Shown: positions 1-10,223 of the stretch, piece by piece
How the letters are laid out: each line of letters begins with the position of its first letter
How positions within the stretch are numbered: position 1 is the first letter of the stretch
From: Methylobacterium thuringiense
Lineage (GTDB): Bacteria; Pseudomonadota; Alphaproteobacteria; Rhizobiales; Beijerinckiaceae
Assembly (NCBI RefSeq): GCF_022179645.1
Contig: NZ_BPRA01000001.1
Span: forward strand, 124,001 to 188,000
Length of the DNA stretch: 64,000 bases
Reading direction: 5' to 3'
Translations under genes and position numbers: made by a program
The notes under the pieces: model-generated
Database searches by the model: none
Seen by the model: only the letters and a program-made list of their open reading frames with translations
What the model was told of the DNA's origin: nothing

Positions 1-1225
1 CGGCGGACGTCACCTGCAGACCGGTGGCGTTCTGGTAGGGGGCGATGCGGCGGGTCTCCTCGATGGAGAGCTGCGAGCCGTACCAGTAGGCGTTCTTGGC
101 GTGACCGTAGAGAAGCACACCGAGTTCGTCGATGCCGTCCTCGATCTCGTTCTCGTCCAGGATGTGCTGTTTCTCCTGCACCTTACCGGCGTTGCCGAAC
201 ATCTCGTGAAGTGAGAGCACGGCGTCGTTGGCCGGGTGGTAGGCGTAGTGGCAGGTCGGGCGGTAGACGGCCTGATCGCCCTGGTGGACGGTGTAGTAAT
301 CCGAGATCGAAATCGCCTCGTTGTGGGTCACGAGGAAGCCGAACTGCGATTGCGCGGTCGGGGTCCAGGAGCGGACGCGGGTGTCGGCGCCAGGCTGCAG
401 CAGGTAGATCGCGCAGCGCGAGCCCTTCTCCTGCTCGCGGGCGTTCTCGGGCTTCCAGGTCTCGTGCGTGCCCCAGCCGAGCTCGGCCGGCTGGTTGCCC
501 TCGGAGACGAAGCCCTCGACCGACCAGGTGTTGACGAAAACGCCCTGGGGTTTCGGATGCTTGGCGCGTTGCGTATCGCGTTCGGCAATATGGACGCCCT
601 TGACGCCGAGCTCCTGCATGAGGGCGGCCCAGCCCTCGCGGTTCGTAGGCTCGGGCGTGTCGGATCCGACATCCTTGGCGACGTTCAGCAGGGCCTGCTT
701 CACGAACCACGAGACCATGCCGGGATTTGCGCCGCAGCACGAGACGGCAGTGGTGCCGCCGGGCGCGGCGCGGCGAGCGGCGAGGATGTTTTCGCGCAGC
801 GCGTAGTTGGTGCGGTCACCCTGGCTCAGCGACTTGTCGAAGTAGAAGCCGGTCCAGGGCTCGGCGACGGTATCGATGTAAAGCGCGCCCAGTTCGCGGC
901 AGAGCTCCAAAATCGCGCGCGACGAGGTGTCTACCGAGAGGTTCACGCAGAAGCCCTGGCCGCCACCCTCGGTGAGGAGCGGCGTCAGCACGTCCCGGTA
1001 ATTGTCGGCGGTGAGCGCGACCTGCTCGAAGCGCAGATCGTGCTGATCGGCCAAGCTCTTGTGGGCGTCCGACGGGTCGATGACGGTGAAGCGGGCCTTG
1101 TCGTATTCGAAGTGCCGCTCGATCAGCGGCAGAGTGCCGCGGCCGATGGAGCCGAAGCCGATCATCACGATCGGCCCGGTGATGCGGCCGTGGATCGGCC
1201 AGTCGGTCTGCGTGCCACTTGTCAC
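1..1225 (-). CDS. hss: Homospermidine synthase (3' end outside window)
   Basis: Makes sym-homospermidine from putrescine with NAD+ in the cytosol. It belongs to the saccharopine-dehydrogenase-like bacterial homospermidine synthases. The N-terminus reads IVMIGFGSIGRGTLPLIERH, an NAD-binding glycine loop. Further on are DPSDAHKSLADQHDLRFE, NLSVDTSSRAILELC, SCCGANPGMVSWFVKQAL and the late block PTCHYAYHPANDAVLSLHE, all typical of the family. About 408 codons are visible; the family is usually near 480, so the C-terminus lies left of base 1. I chose the GTG at 1223-1225 because GAGGAG lies about 10 bases upstream. The gene for its precursor, ornithine decarboxylase, is on the same strand at 4275-5441, so both steps from ornithine to homospermidine are encoded here. 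Confidence 0.93.
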   Translation of the reverse strand, partial: MTSGTQTDWPIHGRITGPIVMIGFGSIGRGTLPLIERHFEYDKARFTVIDPSDAHKSLADQHDLRFEQVALTADNYRDVLTPLLTEGGGQGFCVNLSVDTSSRAILELCRELGALYIDTVAEPWTGFYFDKSLSQGDRTNYALRENILAARRAAPGGTTAVSCCGANPGMVSWFVKQALLNVAKDVGSDTPEPTNREGWAALMQELGVKGVHIAERDTQRAKHPKPQGVFVNTWSVEGFVSEGNQPAELGWGTHETWKPENAREQEKGSRCAIYLLQPGADTRVRSWTPTAQSQFGFLVTHNEAISISDYYTVHQGDQAVYRPTCHYAYHPANDAVLSLHEMFGNAGKVQEKQHILDENEIEDGIDELGVLLYGHAKNAYWYGSQLSIEETRRIAPYQNATGLQVTSA

Positions 1226-1500
1226 GGCGCGGTCACTCCTCGATGGATCGCTCAGTAGGGGAGCGATGTCCTTGCTTACGGGAAATGACGAGCGGATGAC
1301 GCCTCATTCCCCTCCGGTCAACCGCGTGAGCCATGTCATTCTTGCAGAAGTATGAAATCGAAACCGCATCGACATGATCCCACTGCAATGCGGACGTGAC
1401 CGCGTCGTAGTGCCGGTCCTCAACGGGGCGCATATATTGCGGTGCAACATCAGAGCGAAGCGGGATGTCCCCGCATAGCTGCTCGAAGGGGACCACCACC

Positions 1501-1716
1501 ATGTTAAGTCTCATGACCGCCAAGGAAATCCGGCCGGAGTCCGACAGCCTCGACCGCGACCCTGGCATCATCAGCCTGATCGCCGCCTTCGCCCGCTTCA
1601 CGGCCCGTCACACGGCTGCGACCGTCCGCTCGGTTCGTACCTTCAATCAGCGGGCCAACGAAGCCGAGGTCTTCAGCTCCTCCACCGCTTGGCCCTACAG
1701 CCACCGCTCGAAGTGA
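1501..1716 (+). CDS. Small hypothetical protein (71 aa)
   Basis: Short ORF divergent from hss. The product starts MLSLMTAKEIRPESDSLDRD and has a central hydrophobic-aromatic stretch (IISLIAAFARFTARHTAATV) followed by a basic, Ser-rich tail ending in HRSK. I do not recognise a family. A weak purine stretch (AAGGGGA) lies about 10 bases before the ATG. An in-frame ATG at 1465 is possible but has no better ribosome site. The central segment could form an amphipathic helix, but that is inference. Codon use is GC-rich like the neighbours, which favours a real gene. Confidence 0.5.
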   Translation: MLSLMTAKEIRPESDSLDRDPGIISLIAAFARFTARHTAATVRSVRTFNQRANEAEVFSSSTAWPYSHRSK

Positions 1717-2258
1717 TCCGACGCCAACAGCGCGAACCGGCCTCTTAGGTCCGGCCGCACCAGGAAACGCCCGGGCGCTCCCGTTCACGGGAAGTCGTTC
1801 ATTTCAACTCAAAACAACGCTCATACCGTTCGGACGCATCTGCGCATTGCTCCGCGCGATCGATAGCGCCGTGCAACGCAAACACGACGGCCTCGAAGCC
1901 TATCGCCCACCGGCTTTTTGAGAAGCTCCGCGTCGACAAACCGACGTTTCTTCGGCGTGGCGTACTGTTTTGTCGCAGATCGTCTGCAGGAAACTGCGAG
2001 ACATTTCTCCAAAACATGCTTTATTTTCACCATCCGCCTCGGCCAGAGCGTTGAGCGGACCGTTATCCCTGGCGATCGTACCGCACAGTTTCGCGACAAG
2101 CGAATTCAATATGCAACGTGACCTCGTGAGACGGGTTGCCATACTGGAAACCGGCGCTTGCTTGAGCTTGCTGCACCTGAGTGTCGATTCATATTTATGA
2201 TAGGCGCCGCGCGCACAGCTTGAGACGAGGGCGAGCCGGCGTTTGCTTGCAGAGTTCC
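1717..2258. other. Intergenic region without a convincing gene
   Basis: About 540 bases between the small ORF and the glycosyltransferase. The segment is visibly less GC-rich than its surroundings, particularly 1960-2200. Only short ORFs without ribosome sites or recognisable products occur (for example 1799-2017 on the minus strand). I see no tRNA-like fold, terminator or clear promoter. Together with the glycosyltransferase it separates hss from the rest of the polyamine genes. Confidence 0.5.
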
Positions 2259-3536
2259 GTGAGCCGTATTCTTCTCGTCACCTTCGGCACGCGCGGCGAC
2301 ATACTGCCGTTCTGCGTACTCGGGGCCGCCCTGCAGCAGCGCGGCCACAGCGTGCGCTTCGTAACGATCAGCGATTATCACGGTACCGTACGGCGGTTCG
2401 GCCTCGATCCTGTCGATACGGGGGCCGGCTTCGAGGAGACGCTCAGCGACCCGCGCTACGAGGCGCTTTTTCAGAACTACTTCTCGGTCGGTCTCTCTGC
2501 GATTCCACGTATCCTGGCATTACGCAGGACGCTTCTGGGTCAGCTCACCGACCTTCTTCTGCTGACACGCGACGAAGTCAGCCGATGTGATCTCGTCGTC
2601 TTCAACGCGTTTGCGTATTTCGCCGGGGAGGTTGCCCTCGAGACAGGCAGACCGGCGATCCGGGTGATGTGCCAGCCCCTCCTTCCGAGCAAGAAGGAAC
2701 CGCTCTCGGTGTTCGGCGGGCGCCCCCTCGGAAAAACCGGCAACCGCTTGAGCTACGAGGCGCCCCGTCTCCTATCTCCTTTGCTGGCCAGGGCTTTTGC
2801 CGAGCGAAGGCTTCGTATGGCCGGCGGCCGGCGCTGGCGCGTCTTCGCCAATCCCTTGACGGCGAATTTGCGCCGCATCCACCATCTCGCCGCCTTCAGT
2901 CCCACCCTCAGCCCCGATCCCGGGGACTGGCCCGTTCCTGTCACAGCGACGGGACCCTGGACGGCAGCGCCCAGGGCCGTCGGCGGCCTGCAGGACTATC
3001 TGGAAGCCTTCCTCGCGCGCGGCCCGGCGCCGGTCTATGTCGGCTTCGGCTCCATGCTGTGGGGAGGCAGGCGCAACACGGATATCGTCCTCGAGGCGTT
3101 GAAGATCTGGGGCGGCCGCGCCATCGTCAACGTCGGCGCCGGCGGTCTCCGCCTGCCGGATTGGAGCGCTTTGCCACCGAACCTGCAAGCGACGACCCAG
3201 GCCGATCATGCGCTGCTGTTTCCACGGGTCAGGGCCGTGGTGCATCATGGCGGCGCCGGAACCACTGCAGCTGTCTTGCGCGCGGGCCGGCCGAGCGTGA
3301 TCCTGCCCCTTCTCGGCGACCAGCTCTACTGGGGCAGGCGTGTCGCCGCTCTCGGAGCTGCCGAAGCGCCGATTCAACTGAATCAGATCACGGCCGAGGA
3401 TCTCGCAGGCCGCATCGCACGGGCCTGCTCAAATGCGGACATGGCAGCCGCAGCCGCACGGCTCTCCGCTATCCTGGCACGGGAGCCCGGTGTGACGGCG
3501 GCTTTGGACTACGTCGAGGCTGTTCTCGCGGCATGA
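2259..3536 (+). CDS. Family 1 (UGT/sterol-glucosyltransferase-like) glycosyltransferase
   Basis: Transfers a sugar from a nucleotide-sugar donor to a lipid or small-molecule acceptor; the acceptor cannot be read from sequence. The N-terminus is the classic acceptor-domain opening VSRILLVTFGTRGD with a following GHSVRFVT. The C-terminal donor domain has PVYVGFGSM, the HHGGAGTT motif and PLLGDQLYWGRRV, as in MGT/UGT enzymes and bacterial sterol 3-beta-glucosyltransferases. It is 425 residues, normal for the family. The ORF is open from 2181, but the 26 extra residues are Arg-rich and unlike the family, so I use the GTG at 2259, although its ribosome site is weak. It stands alone between a small ORF and a convergent GNAT gene, so the context gives no pathway. 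Glycosylation of a hopanoid or other lipid is one possibility, unproven. Confidence 0.85.
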   Translation: MSRILLVTFGTRGDILPFCVLGAALQQRGHSVRFVTISDYHGTVRRFGLDPVDTGAGFEETLSDPRYEALFQNYFSVGLSAIPRILALRRTLLGQLTDLLLLTRDEVSRCDLVVFNAFAYFAGEVALETGRPAIRVMCQPLLPSKKEPLSVFGGRPLGKTGNRLSYEAPRLLSPLLARAFAERRLRMAGGRRWRVFANPLTANLRRIHHLAAFSPTLSPDPGDWPVPVTATGPWTAAPRAVGGLQDYLEAFLARGPAPVYVGFGSMLWGGRRNTDIVLEALKIWGGRAIVNVGAGGLRLPDWSALPPNLQATTQADHALLFPRVRAVVHHGGAGTTAAVLRAGRPSVILPLLGDQLYWGRRVAALGAAEAPIQLNQITAEDLAGRIARACSNADMAAAAARLSAILAREPGVTAALDYVEAVLAA

Positions 3537-3564
3537 ACCGCACAGTCCTCATCCGGCGTCGATT

Positions 3565-4122
3565 TCAGGCGGCCTGTCGTCGCGCCTCTGCGGCCACGGT
3601 GTCGGCGCCAAGCGACGGGATCGGCGCGAGAGCACCGGTCGGATGCAGGATGCCGCCTGCCCCGTCGAGTGCGCCGGCCACGAGCTCGAGGCCGAGGAGG
3701 CGGGCGCGCTCGAACGGGCCGGGCATGAACAGCCCGGCGGCCCGAGCCGGCGAGAACCCGAAACGGGCGTAGTAGGGCGCGTCGCCGACGAGCAGCACGG
3801 CGGCATGTCCGAGTACCCGTGCTTGTCCGAGCGCGACGCGCATCAGGCGCGTGCCCAGACCGCAGCCCTGCATCGTCGGATCGACGGCGAGCGGGCCGAG
3901 CAGCAGGGCCGGACGGTCGCCCGCGCCGACATGCCAGAGCCGTACGGTGCCGACGAGGCGGCTATCCGCACCCTCGGCCGAGAAGCTGAGGTCGTCGGCC
4001 GGACGACGGCCTTCGCGCAAACGCACGGAGGTCTTGGCCCAACGGTTCTGGCCAAAGCAGGCATCGAGCAGGCACTCGCGGGCGCCGATGTCGGAGGCGA
4101 TCTCGTCACGGATCTGGATCAT
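3565..4122 (-). CDS. GNAT-family N-acetyltransferase
   Basis: 185-residue acyl-CoA-dependent acetyltransferase. The core shows LLLGPLAVDPTMQGCGLGTR, the GNAT motif A (Q-x-x-G-x-G) that binds the CoA pyrophosphate, then AVLLVGDAPYYARFGFSPA, the usual Y-x-R-F-G-F segment, as in YhbS-type enzymes. The start is the ATG at 4120-4122 with GGGAGGG 7-8 bases upstream; an ORF extension to 4149 lacks such a site. It lies on the same strand as odc and 3' of it (152-base gap), and hss lies further downstream. In related bacteria a GNAT is often found beside odc and hss, so polyamine or amino-acid acetylation is a plausible role, but the substrate is not known. Confidence 0.85.
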   Translation of the reverse strand: MIQIRDEIASDIGARECLLDACFGQNRWAKTSVRLREGRRPADDLSFSAEGADSRLVGTVRLWHVGAGDRPALLLGPLAVDPTMQGCGLGTRLMRVALGQARVLGHAAVLLVGDAPYYARFGFSPARAAGLFMPGPFERARLLGLELVAGALDGAGGILHPTGALAPIPSLGADTVAAEARRQAA

Positions 4123-4274
4123 GGCCGTACCCTCCCAAGGTCCTGGCAATCGGGAAGATCAGCCCTCGCGACCTGCCGCGTGCGGCAGGCGTCCGGGAAC
4201 TGCTGTGGTTTGCGCGAATGCGGATGAAGGTTGGGTGAAGCGGAGCCCGTTCCGCACCGGTCTCACCCAGAAAA

Positions 4275-5441
4275 TCAGATCACGATCTGCTTGAGGGGCG
4301 GGAAGCCGTTGAAGGCCACCGCCGCGTAGGTCGTCGTGTAGGCGCCGGCACCATCGATCCAAACCTTGTCACCGATCGAGAGCGAAACCGGCAGCGGGTA
4401 GTGGTTCTTCTCGTAGAGCACGTCCACCGAATCGCAGGTCGGGCCGGCGACGACGCAGGGCGCCATGCGGTCCTCGTCGTGGTCGGTACGGATCGCGTAG
4501 CGGATCGACTCGTCCATGGTCTCGGCAAGGCCGCCGAACTTGCCGATGTCGAGATAGACCCAGCGCACCTCGTCAGGATCCGCGGACTTGCGCGACACCA
4601 GGACGACTTCCGCTTCGATCATGCCGGCATTGCCGACCATGCCGCGGCCCGGCTCGATGATCGTCTCCGGGATGCGGTTGCCGAAATGCTTTGTGAGCGC
4701 CCGGAAGATCGAATCGCCGTAGGTCTCCACGCCCGGCACCTGCTTGAGGTACTTCGTCGGGAACCCGCCGCCGAGATTGACCATCGAGAGGCCGATGCCA
4801 CGCAGCGCGCACTCGCGAAAAATCGTGGAGGCGGAGGCGAGCGCCCCGTCCCAGGCTTCGGTGTTCGCCTGCTGCGAGCCGACATGGAACGACACGCCGT
4901 AGGCTTGCAGGCCATGACGGTGCGCGTGCTCCAGCACGTCCACCGCCATCTCCGGCTCGCATCCGAATTTTCGCGACAAGGGCCAGTCCGCTCCTGCCCC
5001 ATCGCAGAGGATGCGGCAGAAGACCTGGACGTCGGCGGGCTCCACATCGGCCTGCGTCGTCGCGGAAAGAATCTTGTCGGCCTCGGCCTCGCAGTCGACC
5101 GCGAACAGGCGCACGCCGAGCTTGAGCGCGCGGACGATGTCGCGCTCCTTCTTGATGGTGTTGCCGTAGGAGATCCGGTCGGCGGTCGCCCCGGCGGCGA
5201 GCGCCATCTCCATCTCGGCCACCGACGCGGTGTCGAAGCAGGAGCCGAGTTCGGCGAGCAGGCGCAGCACCTCGGCGGCCGGGTTTGCCTTCACCGCGTA
5301 GAACACGCGGGTGTCCGGCAGGGCGCGGGCGAACTTCGAGAAATTGTCGCGCACGACGTCGAGGTCGAGCACCATCACCGGGCCCTCGTCGAGTCCGAGG
5401 TCGCGGCGTGCGCGCAGGTAGTCGCGGATGCGATCGGTCAT
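4275..5441 (-). CDS. odc: Ornithine decarboxylase (PLP fold III, group IV)
   Basis: Decarboxylates ornithine to putrescine, the first step to homospermidine. The PLP-binding lysine sits in VFYAVKANPA near residue 60. Other fold III landmarks are VGSQ (near 190), VNLGGGFP, the EPGRGMVGNAG phosphate-binding loop and the GPTCDSVDVL segment, whose Cys and Asp complete the active site across the dimer. Length is 388 residues, close to the eukaryote-like bacterial ODCs. The start at 5441 gives MTDRIRDYL; the extension to 5459 adds only six residues and lacks a better ribosome site. A broader ornithine/lysine specificity is possible. The transcript would carry a long leader with a perfect hairpin (5501-5521). 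Confidence 0.92.
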   Translation of the reverse strand: MTDRIRDYLRARRDLGLDEGPVMVLDLDVVRDNFSKFARALPDTRVFYAVKANPAAEVLRLLAELGSCFDTASVAEMEMALAAGATADRISYGNTIKKERDIVRALKLGVRLFAVDCEAEADKILSATTQADVEPADVQVFCRILCDGAGADWPLSRKFGCEPEMAVDVLEHAHRHGLQAYGVSFHVGSQQANTEAWDGALASASTIFRECALRGIGLSMVNLGGGFPTKYLKQVPGVETYGDSIFRALTKHFGNRIPETIIEPGRGMVGNAGMIEAEVVLVSRKSADPDEVRWVYLDIGKFGGLAETMDESIRYAIRTDHDEDRMAPCVVAGPTCDSVDVLYEKNHYPLPVSLSIGDKVWIDGAGAYTTTYAAVAFNGFPPLKQIVI

Positions 5442-6139
5442 TGGTCGTCCCCACCACACAGGTTCGCGAGCGCCCTTCGCGGGGCGCGCTGTCGAAACAT
5501 GACGGTCCGCGAGAGACCGTCGGCGTCAGGGGGCGATGCGTCGCAAGCAGCCGCGTGCTGTGGAGACACGATGCTGCGTGCGGGCGCAGAGCACCCGGAA
5601 GCTGCCGTGGATTGGATGGGGGAACCCCAACCGCACGCCGGGCAAGGAGAAACAAGCCTCTTCGGTGCCGGCCTGTGGAGGGCCGACGAGACCAAAAAAG
5701 CCCGTTCGTCGTTGCTTTAAGCTGCGTCCCCCGTGGAGAGCGGGGTTCGCCGGTTTCGCCTCCGGCTGCCGGTTGTTGTCGAGGTCCGGTGTTGCCACCT
5801 GGATTGCCGGCCGTAGGGATCCACCCTTGCGACCATCGATCCTAAGACCCCTGGCGGCTGTCCGGCAGTTGACCGGATGCCCACCAACCGACACGCGGCC
5901 ACAGGCACGTGCGAAATTGGGCAAGGCGCGTATACGGTCCCGGCCCGGGGGCCACAAGCAAAGATAGCCGGCAACTCCGAGTATTGGCGCGCAAAACCCG
6001 GCTCGTTGCGAAAAGGCCGCACCGGCGACGCGCACCCCCTTTTCAAGCCCGACGCCGCAGGCCATGGAACCGGCACCCTATCGTTGCCGCAGCGGTACAG
6101 GGCCCTTTTGGGAGTTCGACACACCTTGGCGCAGCTTCG
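5442..6139. other. Long divergent intergenic region between odc and the opgD-like gene
   Basis: About 700 bases with no ORF that looks like a protein. It must hold the leader and promoter of odc (minus strand) and the promoter of the glucan biosynthesis gene (plus strand). I see the hairpin at 5501-5521 and a run of six A (5694-5699, U on the minus strand) about 255 bases before odc. ORFs crossing this stretch are shadows: they are rich in Arg, Pro and Ser and have no ribosome sites. Confidence 0.5.
5501..5521 (-). promoter_or_regulatory. Perfect 7-bp hairpin in the odc leader
   Basis: GACGGTC at 5501-5507 is the exact inverse complement of GACCGTC at 5515-5521, with a 7-base loop. It lies about 60 bases before the odc start, on the minus-strand transcript. 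A second imperfect GC hairpin (around 5470-5493) follows it. Alphaproteobacterial ODC genes are known to carry a conserved leader called the speF RNA element; whether this leader belongs to it needs a covariance-model test. No U-run follows the hairpin, so it is not an obvious terminator. Confidence 0.4.
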
Positions 6140-7693
6140 ATGACCGGGTTTTCTCGCCGCGCCGTCGTTTCCGGGCTCGCCGCCTCCGGGATCGCTTTGT
6201 CGGCGCTGGCCGGGGAGGGCACGTCGCGCTTCGGCTTCGAGACAGTCGAGCGGCAGGCCGAAGCCCTGGCGCGGGTCTCCTTCGACACGATCGTGCCGCC
6301 GCTGCCGGCGCCGCTTGCCGCCCTCGATTACGACTCCTGGCGCGACATCCGCTTCAAGCCGGACCGCGCGTTCCTTGGCGAGGAAGGCGGCCCGTTCCGC
6401 CTGCAGCTGTTCCACCGGGGTTTCCTGTATCCGCGTCCCGTCGCAGTGAATCTCGTGCGCGACGGGGTTGCGTCGCCGATCGCCTATAGCTCCGACCTGT
6501 TCGATTTCGGCCGCACAAAGCTATCGGAGCCGCTGCCGGCCGATCTCGGCTTCGCCGGCATCCGCATCCACGCGCCGTTGAACAAACCGAACCTGCTCGA
6601 CGAACTGATGGTCTTCGTCGGCGCAAGCTATTTCCGGTTTCTCGGACGTGACCAGCTCTACGGCCTTTCGGCGCGCGGCATCGCAATGGGTAGCGGCGGC
6701 GAGGGTGAGGAGTTTCCGGCGTTTCGGGCATTCTGGATCGAGGTACCGGCCAAAGATGCCGATGCGCTCACCATCCACGCGCTGGTCGACGGGCCGTCGC
6801 TCACCGGTGCCTTCCGCTTCGTCGTCGATCCCGGCGAGACCACAGTGGTGTCGGTGACCGCGACGCTCTACCCGCGGAAGGATCTCGATCAGGTCGGCCT
6901 CGCGCCGCTGACCTCGATGTTCTTCATCGGCGAGGCCGATCGCGGTCATGCGGACGACTATCGCCCGGAGCTACACGATTCCGACGGACTGCAGATCGCG
7001 GCCGGCTCCGGCGAATGGCTCTGGCGCCCCCTCGACAACCCGAAGGCACGGCGGATCTCGTCGTTCAGCGACACCAACCCGAGGGGCTTCGGGCTGATGC
7101 AGCGGGACCGGGCCTTCGAGGACTATCAGGATCTCGAAGCCTCCTACGAACGTCGCCCAAGCTACTTCGTCGAGACGCAAGGCGCCTGGGGAGAGGGCAG
7201 GGTGGTGCTCGTAGAACTGCCGACGGACAACGAGACCGCAGACAACGTCGTCGCGTTCTGGCGTCCGGCCACGCCCTATTCTGCGGGGGAGCCGGTGCGT
7301 CTCGCCTATCGCGTGCGAGCCACCCTCGGCGGTGCGCTGCATCCGAACGCCCGCGTGCTCGCCACCTTCATCGCCGGGGCCACGGCGAGCGGCGCTGCTC
7401 GGCAGTCGGAGACAAATCTCGCCTCCCGCCTGAAGCGCCGCTTCCTCATCGATTTCACCGGCGGCGATCTGGCCTATTTCCTGCCCGATCCGGCCAAGGT
7501 CGAGGTGGTGGCGAGCGCAACGGTCGGCACCGTTCAGGCTACCTCGATCACGGCGAACTCACATATCGGCGGCTTCCGCGCGGCCCTCGACATCGCGCTC
7601 GACGGACCGGGCTCGACGGAGTTGCGCGTCTATCTTCGCGCCGGCGGGCGGGCCCTGTCCGAGACCTGGTCCTATCCCTGGACGGCCGCATGA
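6140..7693 (+). CDS. opgD: Periplasmic glucan biosynthesis protein, OpgG/OpgD family
   Basis: Acts in the periplasm on the backbone structure of osmoregulated periplasmic glucans. The N-terminus MTGFSRRAVVSGLAASGIAL is a twin-arginine (Tat) signal, which points to OpgD rather than the Sec-exported OpgG. Family blocks are visible: ALDYDSWRDIRFKPDRAFLG, FRLQLFHRGFLYPRPV, SYFRFLGRDQLYGLSARGIA, FPAFRAFWIEVP, SDTNPRGFGLMQRDRAFEDYQDLEA and GEGRVVLVELPT. Length is 517 residues, as expected. The ORF is open from 5909, but the first 77 codons are basic non-conserved sequence; the ATG at 6140 gives the signal peptide directly. It overlaps the next gene by 4 bases (ATGA), so the two are co-translated. 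No glucosyltransferase OpgH lies nearby in the window. Confidence 0.9.
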   Translation: MTGFSRRAVVSGLAASGIALSALAGEGTSRFGFETVERQAEALARVSFDTIVPPLPAPLAALDYDSWRDIRFKPDRAFLGEEGGPFRLQLFHRGFLYPRPVAVNLVRDGVASPIAYSSDLFDFGRTKLSEPLPADLGFAGIRIHAPLNKPNLLDELMVFVGASYFRFLGRDQLYGLSARGIAMGSGGEGEEFPAFRAFWIEVPAKDADALTIHALVDGPSLTGAFRFVVDPGETTVVSVTATLYPRKDLDQVGLAPLTSMFFIGEADRGHADDYRPELHDSDGLQIAAGSGEWLWRPLDNPKARRISSFSDTNPRGFGLMQRDRAFEDYQDLEASYERRPSYFVETQGAWGEGRVVLVELPTDNETADNVVAFWRPATPYSAGEPVRLAYRVRATLGGALHPNARVLATFIAGATASGAARQSETNLASRLKRRFLIDFTGGDLAYFLPDPAKVEVVASATVGTVQATSITANSHIGGFRAALDIALDGPGSTELRVYLRAGGRALSETWSYPWTAA

Positions 7694-8190
7694 GCGCGCC
7701 GTGTCACAAGCCGGAGACCGCCTTCGCGGCTTCGGTGCGGCTAGCCGGCCCCGACGATCTCGACGCCCTGGTTGCCCTGGAGAACGCCTCCTTCGTCGAC
7801 GAGCGGGCGAGCCGCCGTTCGATCCGCTATTCGCTGCGCTCACCGACCATGAGCGTGCTCGCCGCGGTGCTTGACGATTCCGAGGGCGAGGTTCTGGTCG
7901 GCGCCGCCACCATCGAGCGACGGCGCAAGAGCCGGATCGCGCGCCTCGCTTCGATCGCGGTGTCGTCGTCGCGCTCGGGGCAGGGGCTTGGCAGTCTGCT
8001 GCTCGATGCGGTCGAGGCCGAGGCGCTGGCGCAGGATTGCTCTCTGCTACGGCTCGAGGCCCGCACCGACAATCTCGGCGCGATCCGCCTCTACGAGCGA
8101 CGGGGCTACAAGCATTACGGGACCAAGCCCGACTATTACCAGGACGGTACGGCGGCCCTCTGCTTCGAGAAGATTCTGATCGTTCCGTAG
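7690..8190 (+). CDS. GNAT-family acetyltransferase (RimI-like)
   Basis: 166-residue acetyltransferase. It has a RimI-like layout: DLDALVALENASFVDERASR at the start, the CoA-binding loop RLASIAVSSSRSGQGLGSLL around residues 78-97, then LRLEARTDNLGAIRLYERRG and YKHYGTKPDYYQDG near the end. The last part resembles ribosomal-protein or peptide N-acetyltransferases. The start overlaps the stop of the opgD-like gene (ATGA at 7690-7693), so translation is coupled. The substrate is unknown; the coupling to a glucan gene could mean a cell-envelope role, but this is only inference. Confidence 0.85.
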   Translation: MSAPCHKPETAFAASVRLAGPDDLDALVALENASFVDERASRRSIRYSLRSPTMSVLAAVLDDSEGEVLVGAATIERRRKSRIARLASIAVSSSRSGQGLGSLLLDAVEAEALAQDCSLLRLEARTDNLGAIRLYERRGYKHYGTKPDYYQDGTAALCFEKILIVP

Positions 8191-8351
8191 CATTTGCCGT
8201 CGCTGCTGGCCGACGTGCGCTGCCGCACGAGTGCACCATCACGATTGTTGCAGCGCACTGGCAGCGACCCGACGCCCAACCATTTCAAGCCCACCCTATC
8301 CGGCTGCCCGGCGCGACGAGCCTCGCGGCCTGCCATCGCATGAGGATTTCC

Positions 8352-9443
<1,092 letters not shown>

Positions 9444-9454
9444 TCGCTCGAACC

Positions 9455-10105
9455 ATGGACGACGAGCCTTTATGCCACTACCGGCTCGTCGTCTTCGACT
9501 TCGACGGAACGCTTGCGGACAGCTTCGACTGGTTCGCTGGAATCATAAACGACGTTGCAGACCGCTATCGCTTCCGCCGCGTCGAGGAATACGAGGCGGA
9601 CGCCCTGCGAGGCATGGATGCACGTGGCGTCATCCGCCATCTCGGCATTCCGGCTTGGAAGTTGCCGCTGATCTCCCGCCATATGCACAAACTCGCCGCG
9701 CGCGATGCGGCGGCGATCCGGCTTTTCCCCGGGATCGAGGCGATGCTCGCCGATCTCGACGCTGACGGGTTCAAGCTCGCTGTCGTCAGTTCCAACACCG
9801 AGGCGAACATCCGCACCGTGCTCGGGCCGACCTTCGCGGGTCGCTTCCATCACTACGCCTGCGGCGCATCGGTTTTCGGCAAGGCCAAGCGATTGCGTGC
9901 GGTGATGAAGCAGGCTGGCGTCAGGCCGTCGCACACCCTCGCTATCGGCGACGAGATCCGCGACGGAGATGCCGCCACGCAGGCGGGATGCGCTTACGCA
10001 TCTGTTGCCTGGGGATACACCAAGCCGGATGCTCTTGCCGCCCGCCGACCCGTCGCGGTGTTCGGGTCGCCCAGCGAGATCGTCGCGTATCTTCGGATGC
10101 GCTGA
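9455..10105 (+). CDS. HAD-superfamily hydrolase (phosphoglycolate-phosphatase-like)
   Basis: 216-residue phosphatase. Motif I is VVFDFDGTLADS near the N-terminus with the nucleophilic Asp. Motif II is LAVVSSNTE, the motif III lysine lies in FGKAKRL, and motif IV is TLAIGDEIRDGDAATQAGC. The cap is helical and inserted after motif I, as in the Gph/PGP subgroup. It begins 11 bases after nemA and is probably co-transcribed with it. There is no clear ribosome site before the ATG. The substrate cannot be named from sequence; phosphoglycolate or a similar small phosphate ester is a guess. Confidence 0.85.
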   Translation: MDDEPLCHYRLVVFDFDGTLADSFDWFAGIINDVADRYRFRRVEEYEADALRGMDARGVIRHLGIPAWKLPLISRHMHKLAARDAAAIRLFPGIEAMLADLDADGFKLAVVSSNTEANIRTVLGPTFAGRFHHYACGASVFGKAKRLRAVMKQAGVRPSHTLAIGDEIRDGDAATQAGCAYASVAWGYTKPDALAARRPVAVFGSPSEIVAYLRMR

Positions 10106-10223
10106 CGATTCGAAAACCGCAGCCTTCGGTCCAGGCTTGCGAAGGCAAGATCCGAAATTACCCGAAACGCCGGCCGTAGCCGGTCATCACAAGTTTCGGG
10201 TTCCGCTGGCGCGACCCGCGAAA

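Noticed and set aside
1799-2017. 72-codon minus-strand ORF
   Set aside because: No ribosome site, no recognisable product, and overlapping ORFs in several frames in the same less GC-rich stretch.
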